Origin: Methylophilaceae bacterium
GTDB lineage: Bacteria; Pseudomonadota; Gammaproteobacteria; Burkholderiales; Methylophilaceae
Direction of reading: 5' to 3'
DNA length: 35,421 nt
Assembly: GCA_011391175.1 (NCBI GenBank)
Contig: JAABQZ010000013.1
Coordinates: 1 to 35,421 of the forward strand
Position 1 is the first letter of the stretch, and every line of letters starts with the position of its first letter. The position numbers and the translations under genes were made by a program. The notes under the pieces are model-generated. The model had not been told where the DNA came from. It saw only the letters and a program-made list of their open reading frames with translations, and ran no database searches. Positions 7,716 to 15,708 of the stretch are shown piece after piece.

Positions 7716-9338
7716 ATGTCCGCTTCAGCCTTATTAAATCAGCTTGATCGTCTAAACAGTATTGGCGTCGCACTTTCTGCTGAGCATGATCATAAGAGAC
7801 TGTTAGAAACCATCCTGCTAGGCGCAAAAGAGCTTACCAATGCGGATGGGGGTACGCTGTATTTAGTGACAGAGGATAATAAGCTCAAATTTGAGATTAT
7901 GCGTACGCTCAGTCTTGATATAGCCATGGGCGGGACTACCGGTAAAGAAATTACTTTTCCTCCACTGCCAATTTATTTAGAAAATGGTGCTCCAAACACC
8001 AATATGGTCGCGGCATATAGCGTGGTGAATGCTACAACGGTGAATATTGCAGATGCATATTTAACCGAAGGCTTTGATTTCTCAGGTACGCGCAAGTTTG
8101 ATGAAACCACTGGCTATCGTTCAAAGTCATTCTTAACGGTGCCAATGAAAAATCACGAAAATGAAATTATTGGTATTTTGCAGTTAATTAATGCGATTGA
8201 CCCAACCACCAACCAAATTATTGCATTTTCGGATTCTCACCAAAGGTTAGTCGAGTCACTGGCCTCTCAAGCTGCGGTAGCACTCACCAACCAAAGTTTA
8301 ATTGCGGGTTTAAAACACCTATTTGAGTCTTTTATTAAGTTGATTGCGGACGCGATTGATGAGAAATCGCCTTACACTGGCGGTCATTGCCAGCGCGTAC
8401 CAGAGCTGACCATGATGTTAGCAAAAGCGGCAATCGAGACAAAAATCGGCCCGCTAAAAGACTTCTCTATGAGTGAGAGTGAAATCTATGAGCTGAATAT
8501 TGCTGCATGGCTGCATGATTGCGGCAAAGTGACCACGCCAGAATCGGTGATGGACAAAGCGACTAAGTTGGAAACTATTTTTGATCGTATTCACTTAATA
8601 GACCACCGTTTTGAATTACTTAAAACCCAGCGCGAAAATGCTTACTTGCATAAAACGATACTTGGCGCTAATGGCAAACCAGTCAACGCTAAACACATGA
8701 TGCATGATATTAAGGTGATAAAAAAACAGTTAGATGACGATAAAAATTTTATTCGTAAAGTGAATTTTGGCACTGAGTTTATGAAACCAGAGGATAAGCA
8801 ACGCGTAAAAGACATTGCTAATTACGAGTACAAAAGTGATTCTGGGCAATCAGTAAAATTTTTAACCGAAAACGAAGTATATAACCTCACCATTGAGCGT
8901 GGCACGCTAACACCAGAAGAGCGTATGGTAATCAACAACCATATCGTCGTCACCATTAACATGCTAGAGGCCTTGCCCTACCCAAAGGATTTGCGTCGCG
9001 TGCCAGAGTACGCAGGTGGCCATCACGAGCGTATGGATGGTAAAGGGTATCCTAAAGGCCTGAAGAGAGAAGAGATGTCGATTCCAGCCCGCATGATGGG
9101 GATTGCAGATATTTTTGAGGCATTGACCTCAAGAGATAGACCTTACAAAAAAGCCAAAACGCTATCTGAGACTTTAACTATTCTCGGAAAAATGAAGATG
9201 GACAATCATATCGACCCGGATATTTTTGATTTATTTATTCGTGAAGAAATCTACTTGCGCTATGCCGAAAAGTTTTTAGAGCCGGAACAAATTGATGAGG
9301 TGGATGTGGCGAATATTTTAGGTTATAAACCTAATTAA
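7716..9338 (+). CDS. GAF and HD-GYP domain protein, probable cyclic-di-GMP phosphodiesterase
   Basis: The N-terminal GAF sensor domain (about 20-195) includes TNADGGTLYLV and SFLTVPMKNHENEIIGILQLIN. The HD-GYP domain follows, with the metal-binding HDCGK (267-271) and HHERMDGKGYP (436-446), so the hydrolytic residues are intact. HD-GYP enzymes degrade cyclic-di-GMP. Between the HD pair and the GYP half there is an insertion of roughly 100 residues (about 290-395, rich in Lys and Asp), giving 540 residues. No transmembrane segment is visible, so it is cytoplasmic. It starts 11 bp after the FHA gene stop and is the last gene of the PP2C-FHA-HD-GYP set. The GAF ligand is unknown. Confidence 0.92.
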   Translation: MSASALLNQLDRLNSIGVALSAEHDHKRLLETILLGAKELTNADGGTLYLVTEDNKLKFEIMRTLSLDIAMGGTTGKEITFPPLPIYLENGAPNTNMVAAYSVVNATTVNIADAYLTEGFDFSGTRKFDETTGYRSKSFLTVPMKNHENEIIGILQLINAIDPTTNQIIAFSDSHQRLVESLASQAAVALTNQSLIAGLKHLFESFIKLIADAIDEKSPYTGGHCQRVPELTMMLAKAAIETKIGPLKDFSMSESEIYELNIAAWLHDCGKVTTPESVMDKATKLETIFDRIHLIDHRFELLKTQRENAYLHKTILGANGKPVNAKHMMHDIKVIKKQLDDDKNFIRKVNFGTEFMKPEDKQRVKDIANYEYKSDSGQSVKFLTENEVYNLTIERGTLTPEERMVINNHIVVTINMLEALPYPKDLRRVPEYAGGHHERMDGKGYPKGLKREEMSIPARMMGIADIFEALTSRDRPYKKAKTLSETLTILGKMKMDNHIDPDIFDLFIREEIYLRYAEKFLEPEQIDEVDVANILGYKPN

Positions 9339-9388
9339 ACTAGGCCTACTTTAAAGTTAGTCTGGTTTTAAAGCCGGCTATATTAGAG

Positions 9389-9667
9389 TTAACTTAGGCT
9401 AAATTTTTTGGCAGCTTGAATTAGCTTGGGTAAATCAGCAACAGTAACACCATGAAAAAATTCACCATTGGGCGCCAACCTTAGATTTGGCCCCGCGTTG
9501 CAATATCCCATGCAAGGCGACTCTTCAATTTCAATCACAATACTCTTTTTAGTCAGTTCTTCTTTCAAAGCATCTAACACCAATTGACTGTCGCGTGCCG
9601 CACATGACGGGTTGTTCGGGTTGGTGCGAAAGTTGGTACACACAAGTATTTTTTTTGTCATGGCCAT
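9389..9667 (-). CDS. Thioredoxin-like [2Fe-2S] ferredoxin
   Basis: A 92-residue protein with four cysteines at 10, 22, 52 and 56 (CTNFRTNPNNPSC and CMGYC), the pattern of the thioredoxin-like [2Fe-2S] ferredoxin family. It is a small electron carrier whose partner is unknown. The frame stays open upstream into lpxH; I start at the ATG at 9667 (MAMTKKILVC), which avoids overlap with lpxH (stop at 9681). ATGs at 9673 and 9661 are equally possible, and no strong ribosome-binding site distinguishes them. Likely co-transcribed with lpxH; convergent with the HD-GYP gene. Confidence 0.83.
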   Translation of the reverse strand: MAMTKKILVCTNFRTNPNNPSCAARDSQLVLDALKEELTKKSIVIEIEESPCMGYCNAGPNLRLAPNGEFFHGVTVADLPKLIQAAKKFSLS

Positions 9668-9680
9668 AATCATAAAGGCG

Positions 9681-10403
9681 TTAAAGCATGCGCGAATGAC
9701 AGCCATCAGCATTTAGCATCAAATAGCTGCCTTGCTCATACCAATCGCCTAGCACCCTACGTTCGCAAGTATGCCCAGCAAGATGATAAACATGGGTATT
9801 GGGACGGTGTGTGTGACCGTGAATGAGTAGTTGTGGATAATCGTATTGTCTCAATAAATCTTCTACCGCTATCGCATTCACATCCATAATCTGCATCGAT
9901 TTGGTTGATTTCTCTTGCTCACTTTTAGCGCGCAATTGCTCAATAAAAGCGATACGAGCTTCTAACGGCTGGCTTAGAAACTGCCTTTGCCAAGTTTCAT
10001 TACGTACCTCAGTTCTAAAAACTTGGTAAGCTGTGTCATCTGTACACAATGCATCGCCATGGCTTAGCAAAACAGGTTTGCCATACAACGTGATTAAGCT
10101 AGGGTCGGGCAGAATGGTAATGCCTGTTGCTTTGCTAAACCCATCACCGATTAAAAAATCACGATTTCCAGCCATAAAAAATACTGGAACATTTTCAGAG
10201 AGCCTGCGAAGCGCATCAATACTAGTTTGCTGAGCACCGACTTCGATAGTATCGTCGCCTGCCCAATATTCAAACAAATCGCCTAAAATATACAGCGCTT
10301 GGGCTTTTGCCGCAGTGAGTTCTAAAAAGTCTATAAACGCAGCGGTGATGTGTGGGCGAGAGTCACATAGGTGCAAATCAGAAATAAATATGCAGTGACT
10401 CAT
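9681..10403 (-). CDS. lpxH: UDP-2,3-diacylglucosamine diphosphatase LpxH
   Basis: Cleaves UDP-2,3-diacylglucosamine to lipid X and UMP in lipid A synthesis, peripheral to the inner membrane. The 240 residues show the calcineurin-like metallophosphatase series in order: FISDLHLCDSRP, LGDLFEYWAGDD, GNRDFLIGDGF, LLSHGDALCTDD and HGHTHRPN. Length and motifs match LpxH. Upstream, 12 bp away, is the cytoplasmic cyclophilin gene, and downstream a small ferredoxin, a minus-strand cluster that appears to be transcribed together. Confidence 0.95.
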   Translation of the reverse strand: MSHCIFISDLHLCDSRPHITAAFIDFLELTAAKAQALYILGDLFEYWAGDDTIEVGAQQTSIDALRRLSENVPVFFMAGNRDFLIGDGFSKATGITILPDPSLITLYGKPVLLSHGDALCTDDTAYQVFRTEVRNETWQRQFLSQPLEARIAFIEQLRAKSEQEKSTKSMQIMDVNAIAVEDLLRQYDYPQLLIHGHTHRPNTHVYHLAGHTCERRVLGDWYEQGSYLMLNADGCHSRML

Positions 10404-10415
10404 GCCCAGTGATTG

Positions 10416-10922
10416 CTAGATAAGCGTCGCTTTTTCGATGATAACTGCTTCAACGGGCACATCGCGATGACCAGCCTTACTAGTGGTTTTCACTTTTTTA
10501 ATTTTATCCACCACATCCATGCCTTCCACCACTTTTCCAAATACGCAGTAACCCCAGCCGCTAGGGGTTTTTGCCGTATGGTTCAAAAAGTCATTATTAG
10601 TGGCGTTAATAAAAAATTGGCTACTGGCAGAATCTGGAATTGAAGTGCGCGCCATGGCAATCGTGTAATTGTCATTGCTTAAGCCGTTGTCAGCCTCATT
10701 TTTAATTTCATCTTTGGTTTTTTTCTGTTGCATATCAACATCAAAACCACCACCTTGAATCATAAAACCATCGATGACACGATGAAAAATCACGCCATCG
10801 TAAAAACCACTTTCGACGTATTGTAAAAAATTAGCCACAGTAATTGGCGCTTTTCCAGCGTTAAGTTCAAGTGTAATGTCGCCAAAGTTGGTAGAGAGTT
10901 TAACCATAGAATGTGAAGCCAA
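10416..10922 (-). CDS. ppiB: Cytoplasmic peptidyl-prolyl isomerase (cyclophilin B type)
   Basis: Speeds cis-trans isomerisation of X-Pro bonds. The 168 residues span one cyclophilin domain with [28 protein letters not shown] and [15 protein letters not shown]. No signal peptide. I use a TTG start at 10922, because AAGGA (10929-10933 on the plus strand as its complement) lies 6 bp ahead of it, while the next start (ATG 10907, [10 protein letters not shown]) has no such site. Its upstream neighbour is an exported paralogue, so the two form a cytoplasm/periplasm pair. Confidence 0.9.
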   Translation of the reverse strand: MASHSMVKLSTNFGDITLELNAGKAPITVANFLQYVESGFYDGVIFHRVIDGFMIQGGGFDVDMQQKKTKDEIKNEADNGLSNDNYTIAMARTSIPDSASSQFFINATNNDFLNHTAKTPSGWGYCVFGKVVEGMDVVDKIKKVKTTSKAGHRDVPVEAVIIEKATLI

Positions 10923-10993
10923 AATAAATCCTTAAAATTAAATAATGAATGGAAAGTTTAAAAATGTATGCGTAAGCTACTTAGCGTAAGTTT

Positions 10994-11596
10994 TTATTTT
11001 GCAGTATCTGACAGCAATTTTACGCTTTTAATAGTGATGGCTTTTACTGGTACATCTGCGTTTCTGCCGACAAAAGTGGTTTGTACTAAGCCGATTTTTT
11101 GCACGACTTCTAATCCGCTAGTCACTTTGCCAAACACGCAATAGCCTATCGATTCTGGGTCTGGACTGGTGTAATTTAAAAATTGGTTATCGGCCAAATT
11201 CACAAAAAATTGTGCAGTGGCTGAATCGGGGTCTGCAGTGCGCGCCATAGCAATGGTGCCTAACTCGTTTAATAAGCCGTTGTTGGACTCATTGACAATG
11301 GGTGCACGCGTGTTTTTTTCGGTTAAATCACGCTCAAAGCCACCGCCTTGAATCATAAAGCGGTTAATAACGCGGTGGAAAATAGTATTTTCATAAAAGC
11401 CATCTTTTACATACTGCAAAAAATTTGCTACCGTTTTGGGTGCTTTTTCTGGGTAAAGCTCTACAGTGAAATTGCCTTGCGAGGTTTCAAACACTACGCT
11501 AGGGTGTGTAGGGCTGGCAGGCGTACTGGAAGCCGCATGGATATTGGTTGCTAGGGCAGTCATTATGATGAGTAAAAATATTTTGAAGCTTTGCAT
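10994..11596 (-). CDS. Exported (periplasmic) cyclophilin-type peptidyl-prolyl isomerase
   Basis: A PpiA-like isomerase. The first 22 residues (MQSFKIFLLIIMTALATNIHA) are a classic Sec signal peptide, then a short Ser/Pro/Thr linker and one cyclophilin domain with [28 protein letters not shown] and [16 protein letters not shown] start at ATG 11596, which opens directly on the signal peptide; a TTG five codons upstream is in frame. It is clearly a paralogue of the cytoplasmic gene downstream; the C-terminal strands are also similar (DVPV followed by an alternating strand). Confidence 0.88.
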   Translation of the reverse strand: MQSFKIFLLIIMTALATNIHAASSTPASPTHPSVVFETSQGNFTVELYPEKAPKTVANFLQYVKDGFYENTIFHRVINRFMIQGGGFERDLTEKNTRAPIVNESNNGLLNELGTIAMARTADPDSATAQFFVNLADNQFLNYTSPDPESIGYCVFGKVTSGLEVVQKIGLVQTTFVGRNADVPVKAITIKSVKLLSDTAK

Positions 11597-11640
11597 TGAT
11601 TTAATTTCCAAGAGGTAAAAGTATGGGGTGTAATTGCTGG

Positions 11641-12978
11641 CTAGCCAGCACCTTCGTAAATGATTTTCCAGCTATTATTTTCGTTGATCCAGTATTGGCG
11701 TTTGCGCATTTTATTTTGCAAACTGGGGCTTCTAAAATCTTGCTCAAAATTCACCACCACCATCGGCTCAGTAAGGCCATGCGCTTTGTGCTCGCCTGGG
11801 TAGCCAAACATACTGATATCATTAATTTCAATGGCGACTTTGGGTTTGGCTGCCTGAATGCCACGCTTGTAGTCGCCCCATTTTTGTAGTCCACCATCAC
11901 TGTAAAAGAATTTTTTAGAATAATGACTCAAATATGCATCGGTATTTTGCGATACCCAATCTTTACGCCAATTTTCCAGCGCGTTTTCCAACGCTTGTTT
12001 GTTGGCGTTTTGCGCTTCTAATTGATCTTTAACTCGGTCTTTCTCTAACCACTCTAAATTGTCGGCAATCACGACGGGCACTCTGCCAGCTTTCAAAATC
12101 GGTGCAAGAGCACTCAAATCGGGATTGCTTAGCACTACGCAACCATCGCTAGCGCGCGGAGGGCGGCTATAGGTATTTGTGGGCGTACCATGCAACCAGA
12201 TGCCAGAGCCATTTTTTTTCTGATGCTGGTCTAGTTCGTTAGGGTAGTTGAGTGGATACGCACCATCACCATAAAAATCATCAAGCTGTCTATTGAGTTT
12301 ACCGCTGGCAAAGTACAAGCCAAGTGGTGTGCGCTTATCACCTTCCACTTGTTTATTGGCGCCGTTTTTGCCAATAGTCACGTAATAGTCGGCCACATAT
12401 TGCAAGCCATCATCCACTTTTTTGTATAAAAACAGGCGAGATTTAGCAGTATCCACTACGATTAAATGGGACTGGCCTGCGCCAAACTGCACTAACAGAT
12501 TGGGCTGTTGTGAAACTTTTTTGGTGGATAAGTAGTGCTCAATGCGGGTGCGCGCTTCGTCGCGCAAGCCATTTAACTCATCTTTGCTGGTTGCTCCATT
12601 TTTACTAGCCGCACCTTCTGTATCGGCTGCTGATGCTCCAAATGCCTCTAAGCCGCGGCCTTGTGCAGTGAGTAAATCGCCACGAATTAAATAAGCTAGT
12701 TTAAAGTTTGGCGCAGCGCGGATGAGTTCATTGACGGTATTGAAAGCTTGCTTGTTTTTGCCTTCAGTAATTTCTAGCAAGCTTTTTATCAACAAGCTTT
12801 CTACCAAATTGCTGCCTAGCTTTTTAGCTAAAAGCTGGTCTGTCATACTGCCGTGGTTAATCGCGGTGGCGTTCCAAGGCAATACAAGACATGCGGCTAC
12901 AGCAACAGCTTTTAACAAATGCCTTGCTTTAACTAAAAACTTTGGTTTAACTAAAAACTTTGGTTTAATCAATAGCAT
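11641..12978 (-). CDS. L,D-transpeptidase (YkuD) with C-terminal NTF2-like domain
   Basis: A cell-wall enzyme forming 3-3 cross-links or attaching proteins to peptidoglycan. Of 445 residues, the N-terminus has a signal-like hydrophobic stretch (AVAVAACLVLPWNATA) after a short repeat KPKFLV-KPKFLV. The middle holds a YkuD domain: HLIVVDTAKSRLFLYKK, the HGTPTNTY segment and the catalytic SDGCVVLSNPDL with its Cys. The last ~110 residues (from ENWRKDWVSQNTDAYLSHYS) resemble the tail of the neighbouring TPR protein and look like an NTF2/SnoaL-type fold. ATG 12978 is chosen; TTG 12999 is in frame. It starts 33 bp after the stop of the TPR gene, same operon. Confidence 0.88.
   Translation of the reverse strand: MLLIKPKFLVKPKFLVKARHLLKAVAVAACLVLPWNATAINHGSMTDQLLAKKLGSNLVESLLIKSLLEITEGKNKQAFNTVNELIRAAPNFKLAYLIRGDLLTAQGRGLEAFGASAADTEGAASKNGATSKDELNGLRDEARTRIEHYLSTKKVSQQPNLLVQFGAGQSHLIVVDTAKSRLFLYKKVDDGLQYVADYYVTIGKNGANKQVEGDKRTPLGLYFASGKLNRQLDDFYGDGAYPLNYPNELDQHQKKNGSGIWLHGTPTNTYSRPPRASDGCVVLSNPDLSALAPILKAGRVPVVIADNLEWLEKDRVKDQLEAQNANKQALENALENWRKDWVSQNTDAYLSHYSKKFFYSDGGLQKWGDYKRGIQAAKPKVAIEINDISMFGYPGEHKAHGLTEPMVVVNFEQDFRSPSLQNKMRKRQYWINENNSWKIIYEGAG
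12928..12963 (-). repeat. Exact 18-bp tandem duplication in the L,D-transpeptidase leader
   Basis: TTTAACTAAAAACTTTGG occurs twice head to tail, with a partial third copy (TTTAA) after it. In the protein it gives a repeated KPKFLV ahead of the signal-peptide core. Being a multiple of three, it keeps the frame, and it is a plausible slippage site. Confidence 0.85.
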
Positions 12979-13011
12979 TTCAACTTTAATGAGTTCCAAT
13001 AATACGGCAAT

Positions 13012-14010
13012 TTAGTTTGAAGCAATTTCTTGGTCAATCAACCAAGCGCCATTCTGCTTTTTAAGCAGTAACGTTTTATTGGTGCGAATGGGTTTACCGT
13101 TTGCTGTATAAATTTGTTTAAAGCTCATTTTTGCATTATCTGCATCTTCCAGCGTTACTTTTGGGTTGGTAATTTCCACGTTAATGCTAGCTGGTTTGTT
13201 AATGCGGTCACGACGTGTTTGTTCCCACGTTTTGCGACTGTCGCCTTTAGCAGGTTTAAAGCTGTCAGCATAACTGGCAAAATAAGCATCTAGGTTTTTA
13301 TCAGACCATGCCTTTGCCCAATTATTCACTGCATCTGTGATATTTTGTTCATCACCAGTACCAGTGGTTGCAGCAGGCTCGGCAGATTTAACAGGTTCAG
13401 GTTTTTTATCAGCTGGGCGGATTGGCCTAGTGTCTGTAGTACCAGTTTTGCCTGATTTCGCATCTGCTTTAGCTGCAATTGTGGTTTTGTTACCCGTACC
13501 AAATAAATCTTTAATCAGCGATAGTTTGCTTTGTGCTCGCGTATTGCCCCCATCTAACTGCAACGCCTTATCATAAGCCTCAGATGCCATACGCGCATAA
13601 ATATCGCCTAAATTTTCGTGCGCAGTCGCATAGCTTGGGTGAGTTTTTATCGCTGTTTCTAACGCTTTTTTGGCTTTATCGTATTGGCCAGCATCTGCAT
13701 GCAACACAGCCAAATTATTGTATGGTTCTGGCAGGTTAGGGTATTTTTCGGTTAAATCGTTAAACGCTCTAATCGCCTCTTCGCGCTTGCCGCTTTCTGC
13801 CAAAATAATACCTTTCATAAACATGGCTTGCGCATCTTTTGGGTTAGCCGCCAAGTAAGTATTAATACGTTCTAACGCTGCAGCCTGTTGACCGTTTTCG
13901 GCCATTTTCGAAATGTCTTTCAGCTCGTCCGCATATGAAGCTGATGCAAATGAGAAAACTAACACTAATGGCGTGATAAGTTTCAGTAGAAAAGCATAGC
14001 GAATTTTCAT
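13012..14010 (-). CDS. Exported TPR protein with C-terminal NTF2-like domain
   Basis: The 332-residue protein opens with a Sec signal peptide (MKIRYAFLLKLITPLVLVFSFASASYA), followed by tetratricopeptide repeats (about 28-165), recognisable by PKDAQAMFMKGIILAESGKR and LPEPYNNLAVLHADAGQYDKA spaced about 34 residues apart. A Lys/Thr/Pro linker (about 170-220) leads to a C-terminal domain (ITDAVNNWAKAWSDKNLDAY to the end) of the NTF2/SnoaL-like type, homologous in appearance to the tail of the L,D-transpeptidase just downstream. TPRs suggest a scaffold in the periplasm; linkage to the transpeptidase suggests cell-wall work (inference). Precise role unknown. Confidence 0.85.
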   Translation of the reverse strand: MKIRYAFLLKLITPLVLVFSFASASYADELKDISKMAENGQQAAALERINTYLAANPKDAQAMFMKGIILAESGKREEAIRAFNDLTEKYPNLPEPYNNLAVLHADAGQYDKAKKALETAIKTHPSYATAHENLGDIYARMASEAYDKALQLDGGNTRAQSKLSLIKDLFGTGNKTTIAAKADAKSGKTGTTDTRPIRPADKKPEPVKSAEPAATTGTGDEQNITDAVNNWAKAWSDKNLDAYFASYADSFKPAKGDSRKTWEQTRRDRINKPASINVEITNPKVTLEDADNAKMSFKQIYTANGKPIRTNKTLLLKKQNGAWLIDQEIASN

Positions 14011-14043
14011 TATAGTGTGCCCGAGCCTGTTGGTAAAAACGCT

Positions 14044-14072
14044 ATTCTATCAATTGCATAGCTAACATCCAA
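14044..14072 (-). promoter_or_regulatory. Probable sigma-70 promoter for the TPR/L,D-transpeptidase operon
   Basis: Read on the minus strand: -35 TTGGAT (14067-14072), a 17-bp spacer, -10 TAGAAT (14044-14049). Spacing is optimal, and the predicted start is about 25 bp before the TPR gene ATG. Confidence 0.6.
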
Positions 14073-14137
14073 TAGCCCTTTTCGTAATAACATGCTAAAT
14101 TCTAATTAAAGCCATATTTTCTTCAATTTAAGCTCGT

Positions 14138-14143
14138 TATAAT
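14138..14143 (+). promoter_or_regulatory. Perfect -10 box placed for a leaderless cysS transcript
   Basis: TATAAT lies 6 bp before the cysS ATG at 14150, so transcription would begin at or next to the start codon. No Shine-Dalgarno sequence precedes the ATG. A clear -35 is not visible in the AT-rich upstream bases. Confidence 0.45.
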
Positions 14144-14149
14144 GCAAAA

Positions 14150-15580
14150 ATGTTAAAAATTTACAATTCCTTAAGTCGCAACAAGCAAACATTTACCCCG
14201 ATAGAAGCCAACAAAGTCCGCATGTACGTATGTGGTATGACGGTGTATGACTTTTGCCATCTTGGCCATGCACGGGTGATGGTGGTGTTCGATATGGTTT
14301 CGCGCTGGTTTCGCGCCAGTGGTTACGATGTCACTTATGTGAGAAATATCACTGATATCGATGACAAAATCATCAAACGCGCCAATGAAAACGGTGAAAC
14401 GATTGACGTGCTGACACAGCGTTTTATTGATGCGATGGATGAAGATTCGGCACGCCTAGGGATTATCCGCCCTGATATTGAACCGCGTGCTACCCAGCAC
14501 ATCGATGGCATGATTACCATGATTTCTCAGTTAATCGAAAAAGGCCATGCTTACCATGCGGCAAATGGAGATGTATTTTACAGTGTTCGCAGCTTTGCCG
14601 ACTACGGCAAATTATCTGGCAAAAGTTTAGATGATTTGCGCGCGGGTGAGCGGGTAGAAGTGGATACTCACAAAATAGATGCCATGGATTTTGTGCTGTG
14701 GAAATCTGTCAAACCTAACGAGCCAAGTTGGGATTCACCTTGGGGCAAGGGTCGGCCAGGTTGGCACATTGAATGCTCTGTGATGAGTGCGCATCATTTA
14801 GGCGCACATTTTGATATTCATGGCGGTGGCCAAGACTTGCAGTTTCCACATCATGAAAACGAAATTGCGCAATCTGAAGCAACGCATAACTGTCAAATGG
14901 CCAATACTTGGATGCATAATGGATTTGTACGCGTAGACGATGAAAAGATGTCGAAATCGCTCGGTAACTTTTTTACCATTAGAACGGTGCTAGAAAAATA
15001 TGATCCAGAAGTAGTGCGCTTTTTTATTCTGCGTGCGCATTATCGTAGCCCGCTCAACTATTCTGACGTGCACTTGGATGATGCCAAATCTTCACTCACA
15101 AGGCTATATACAGCCTTGCGTGGCCACGAAGTAAGTACTCACGAAATTGATTGGAACCAACCGCAAGCCGCGCGTTTTAAAGAGGCGATGGAGGATGATT
15201 TCAATACCTCAGAAGCGATGGCGGTGTTGTTTGATTTGGCTAATGAACTCAACAAAACTAAAGAGGCTACAACAGCTAATTTGTTATTTAATTTAGCGGG
15301 CGTGTTGGGGTTATTGCAACAGGATGCGAATAAGTTTTTGCAAGGTAGTACGCAATATATTGAACCTAGCTTGTTCGTTAACCAGAGTACTTTTTATTCG
15401 CCAACAGTTACTTTGGTGCCTTTGACTTCTCCAGGGGGAATTGAAGAGTATATTGCAAGACGGCTAGAAGCCAAAAAATCAAAAAACTTTGCTGAAGCTG
15501 ACCGCATCCGTAAAGAACTTGCCGATGCGGGCATAATTTTAGAAGATACACCGCAGGGTACAACTTGGCGCCGCGCTTAA
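14150..15580 (+). CDS. cysS: Cysteinyl-tRNA synthetase
   Basis: Class I aminoacyl-tRNA synthetase that charges tRNA-Cys. The 476 residues begin [17 protein letters not shown], the usual family start, with the zinc-binding Cys in [18 protein letters not shown] (which also holds the HIGH-type HLGH), WHIECSVMS and [11 protein letters not shown], and the KMSKS loop at [10 protein letters not shown]. The C-terminus ([26 protein letters not shown]) is the anticodon-side helix. It is slightly longer than the E. coli enzyme because of a loop before that helix. Monocistronic and divergent from the TPR operon; probably a leaderless message. Confidence 0.97.
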   Translation: MLKIYNSLSRNKQTFTPIEANKVRMYVCGMTVYDFCHLGHARVMVVFDMVSRWFRASGYDVTYVRNITDIDDKIIKRANENGETIDVLTQRFIDAMDEDSARLGIIRPDIEPRATQHIDGMITMISQLIEKGHAYHAANGDVFYSVRSFADYGKLSGKSLDDLRAGERVEVDTHKIDAMDFVLWKSVKPNEPSWDSPWGKGRPGWHIECSVMSAHHLGAHFDIHGGGQDLQFPHHENEIAQSEATHNCQMANTWMHNGFVRVDDEKMSKSLGNFFTIRTVLEKYDPEVVRFFILRAHYRSPLNYSDVHLDDAKSSLTRLYTALRGHEVSTHEIDWNQPQAARFKEAMEDDFNTSEAMAVLFDLANELNKTKEATTANLLFNLAGVLGLLQQDANKFLQGSTQYIEPSLFVNQSTFYSPTVTLVPLTSPGGIEEYIARRLEAKKSKNFAEADRIRKELADAGIILEDTPQGTTWRRA

Positions 15581-15641
15581 TTTAATGGCGCTTAGTTGTA
15601 TAGTATTTAGACTGATTTAAACAACCATCCAAACACGTGCT

Positions 15642-15674
15642 CTGCAGGCCAATACCCATGAGGTCTACAGGGCA
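15642..15674 (+). repeat. 33-bp imperfect palindrome, copy B (cysS / diguanylate cyclase spacer)
   Basis: Begins CTGCAGGCCAATACCCATG and ends TACAGGGCA. The outer arms, extended to TGCTCTGCAGGCC on the left and GGTCTACAGGGCA on the right, pair with a few G-T wobbles. It lies between two convergent genes, where it may act as a bidirectional transcription end. No U-tract terminator is otherwise evident in this spacer. Confidence 0.8.
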
Positions 15675-15708
15675 TTCATTTTCTCTCATGCATTTACTTT
15701 AGCAAATA

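Noticed and set aside
9339-9388. AT-rich spacer between the HD-GYP and ferredoxin genes with partial repeats (TTTAAAG)
   Set aside because: No stable stem with a T-run; not enough to call a terminator.
9780-9800. CCAATACCCATG in lpxH, matching 12 bases of the 33-bp palindrome
   Set aside because: It encodes the HRPNTHV segment next to the conserved HGHTHRP motif of LpxH, and the flanking bases do not match the repeat.
14005-14016. TATAAT overlapping the TPR gene ATG on the minus strand (CTATAATG)
   Set aside because: It would start transcription inside the signal-peptide codons. A well-spaced promoter (TTGGAT-17-TAGAAT) lies just upstream at 14044-14072, so this is chance.
14893-14912. GGCCAATAC in cysS resembling the repeat core
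   Set aside because: Only nine bases match, in a segment constrained by the conserved NTWMHNGF motif.
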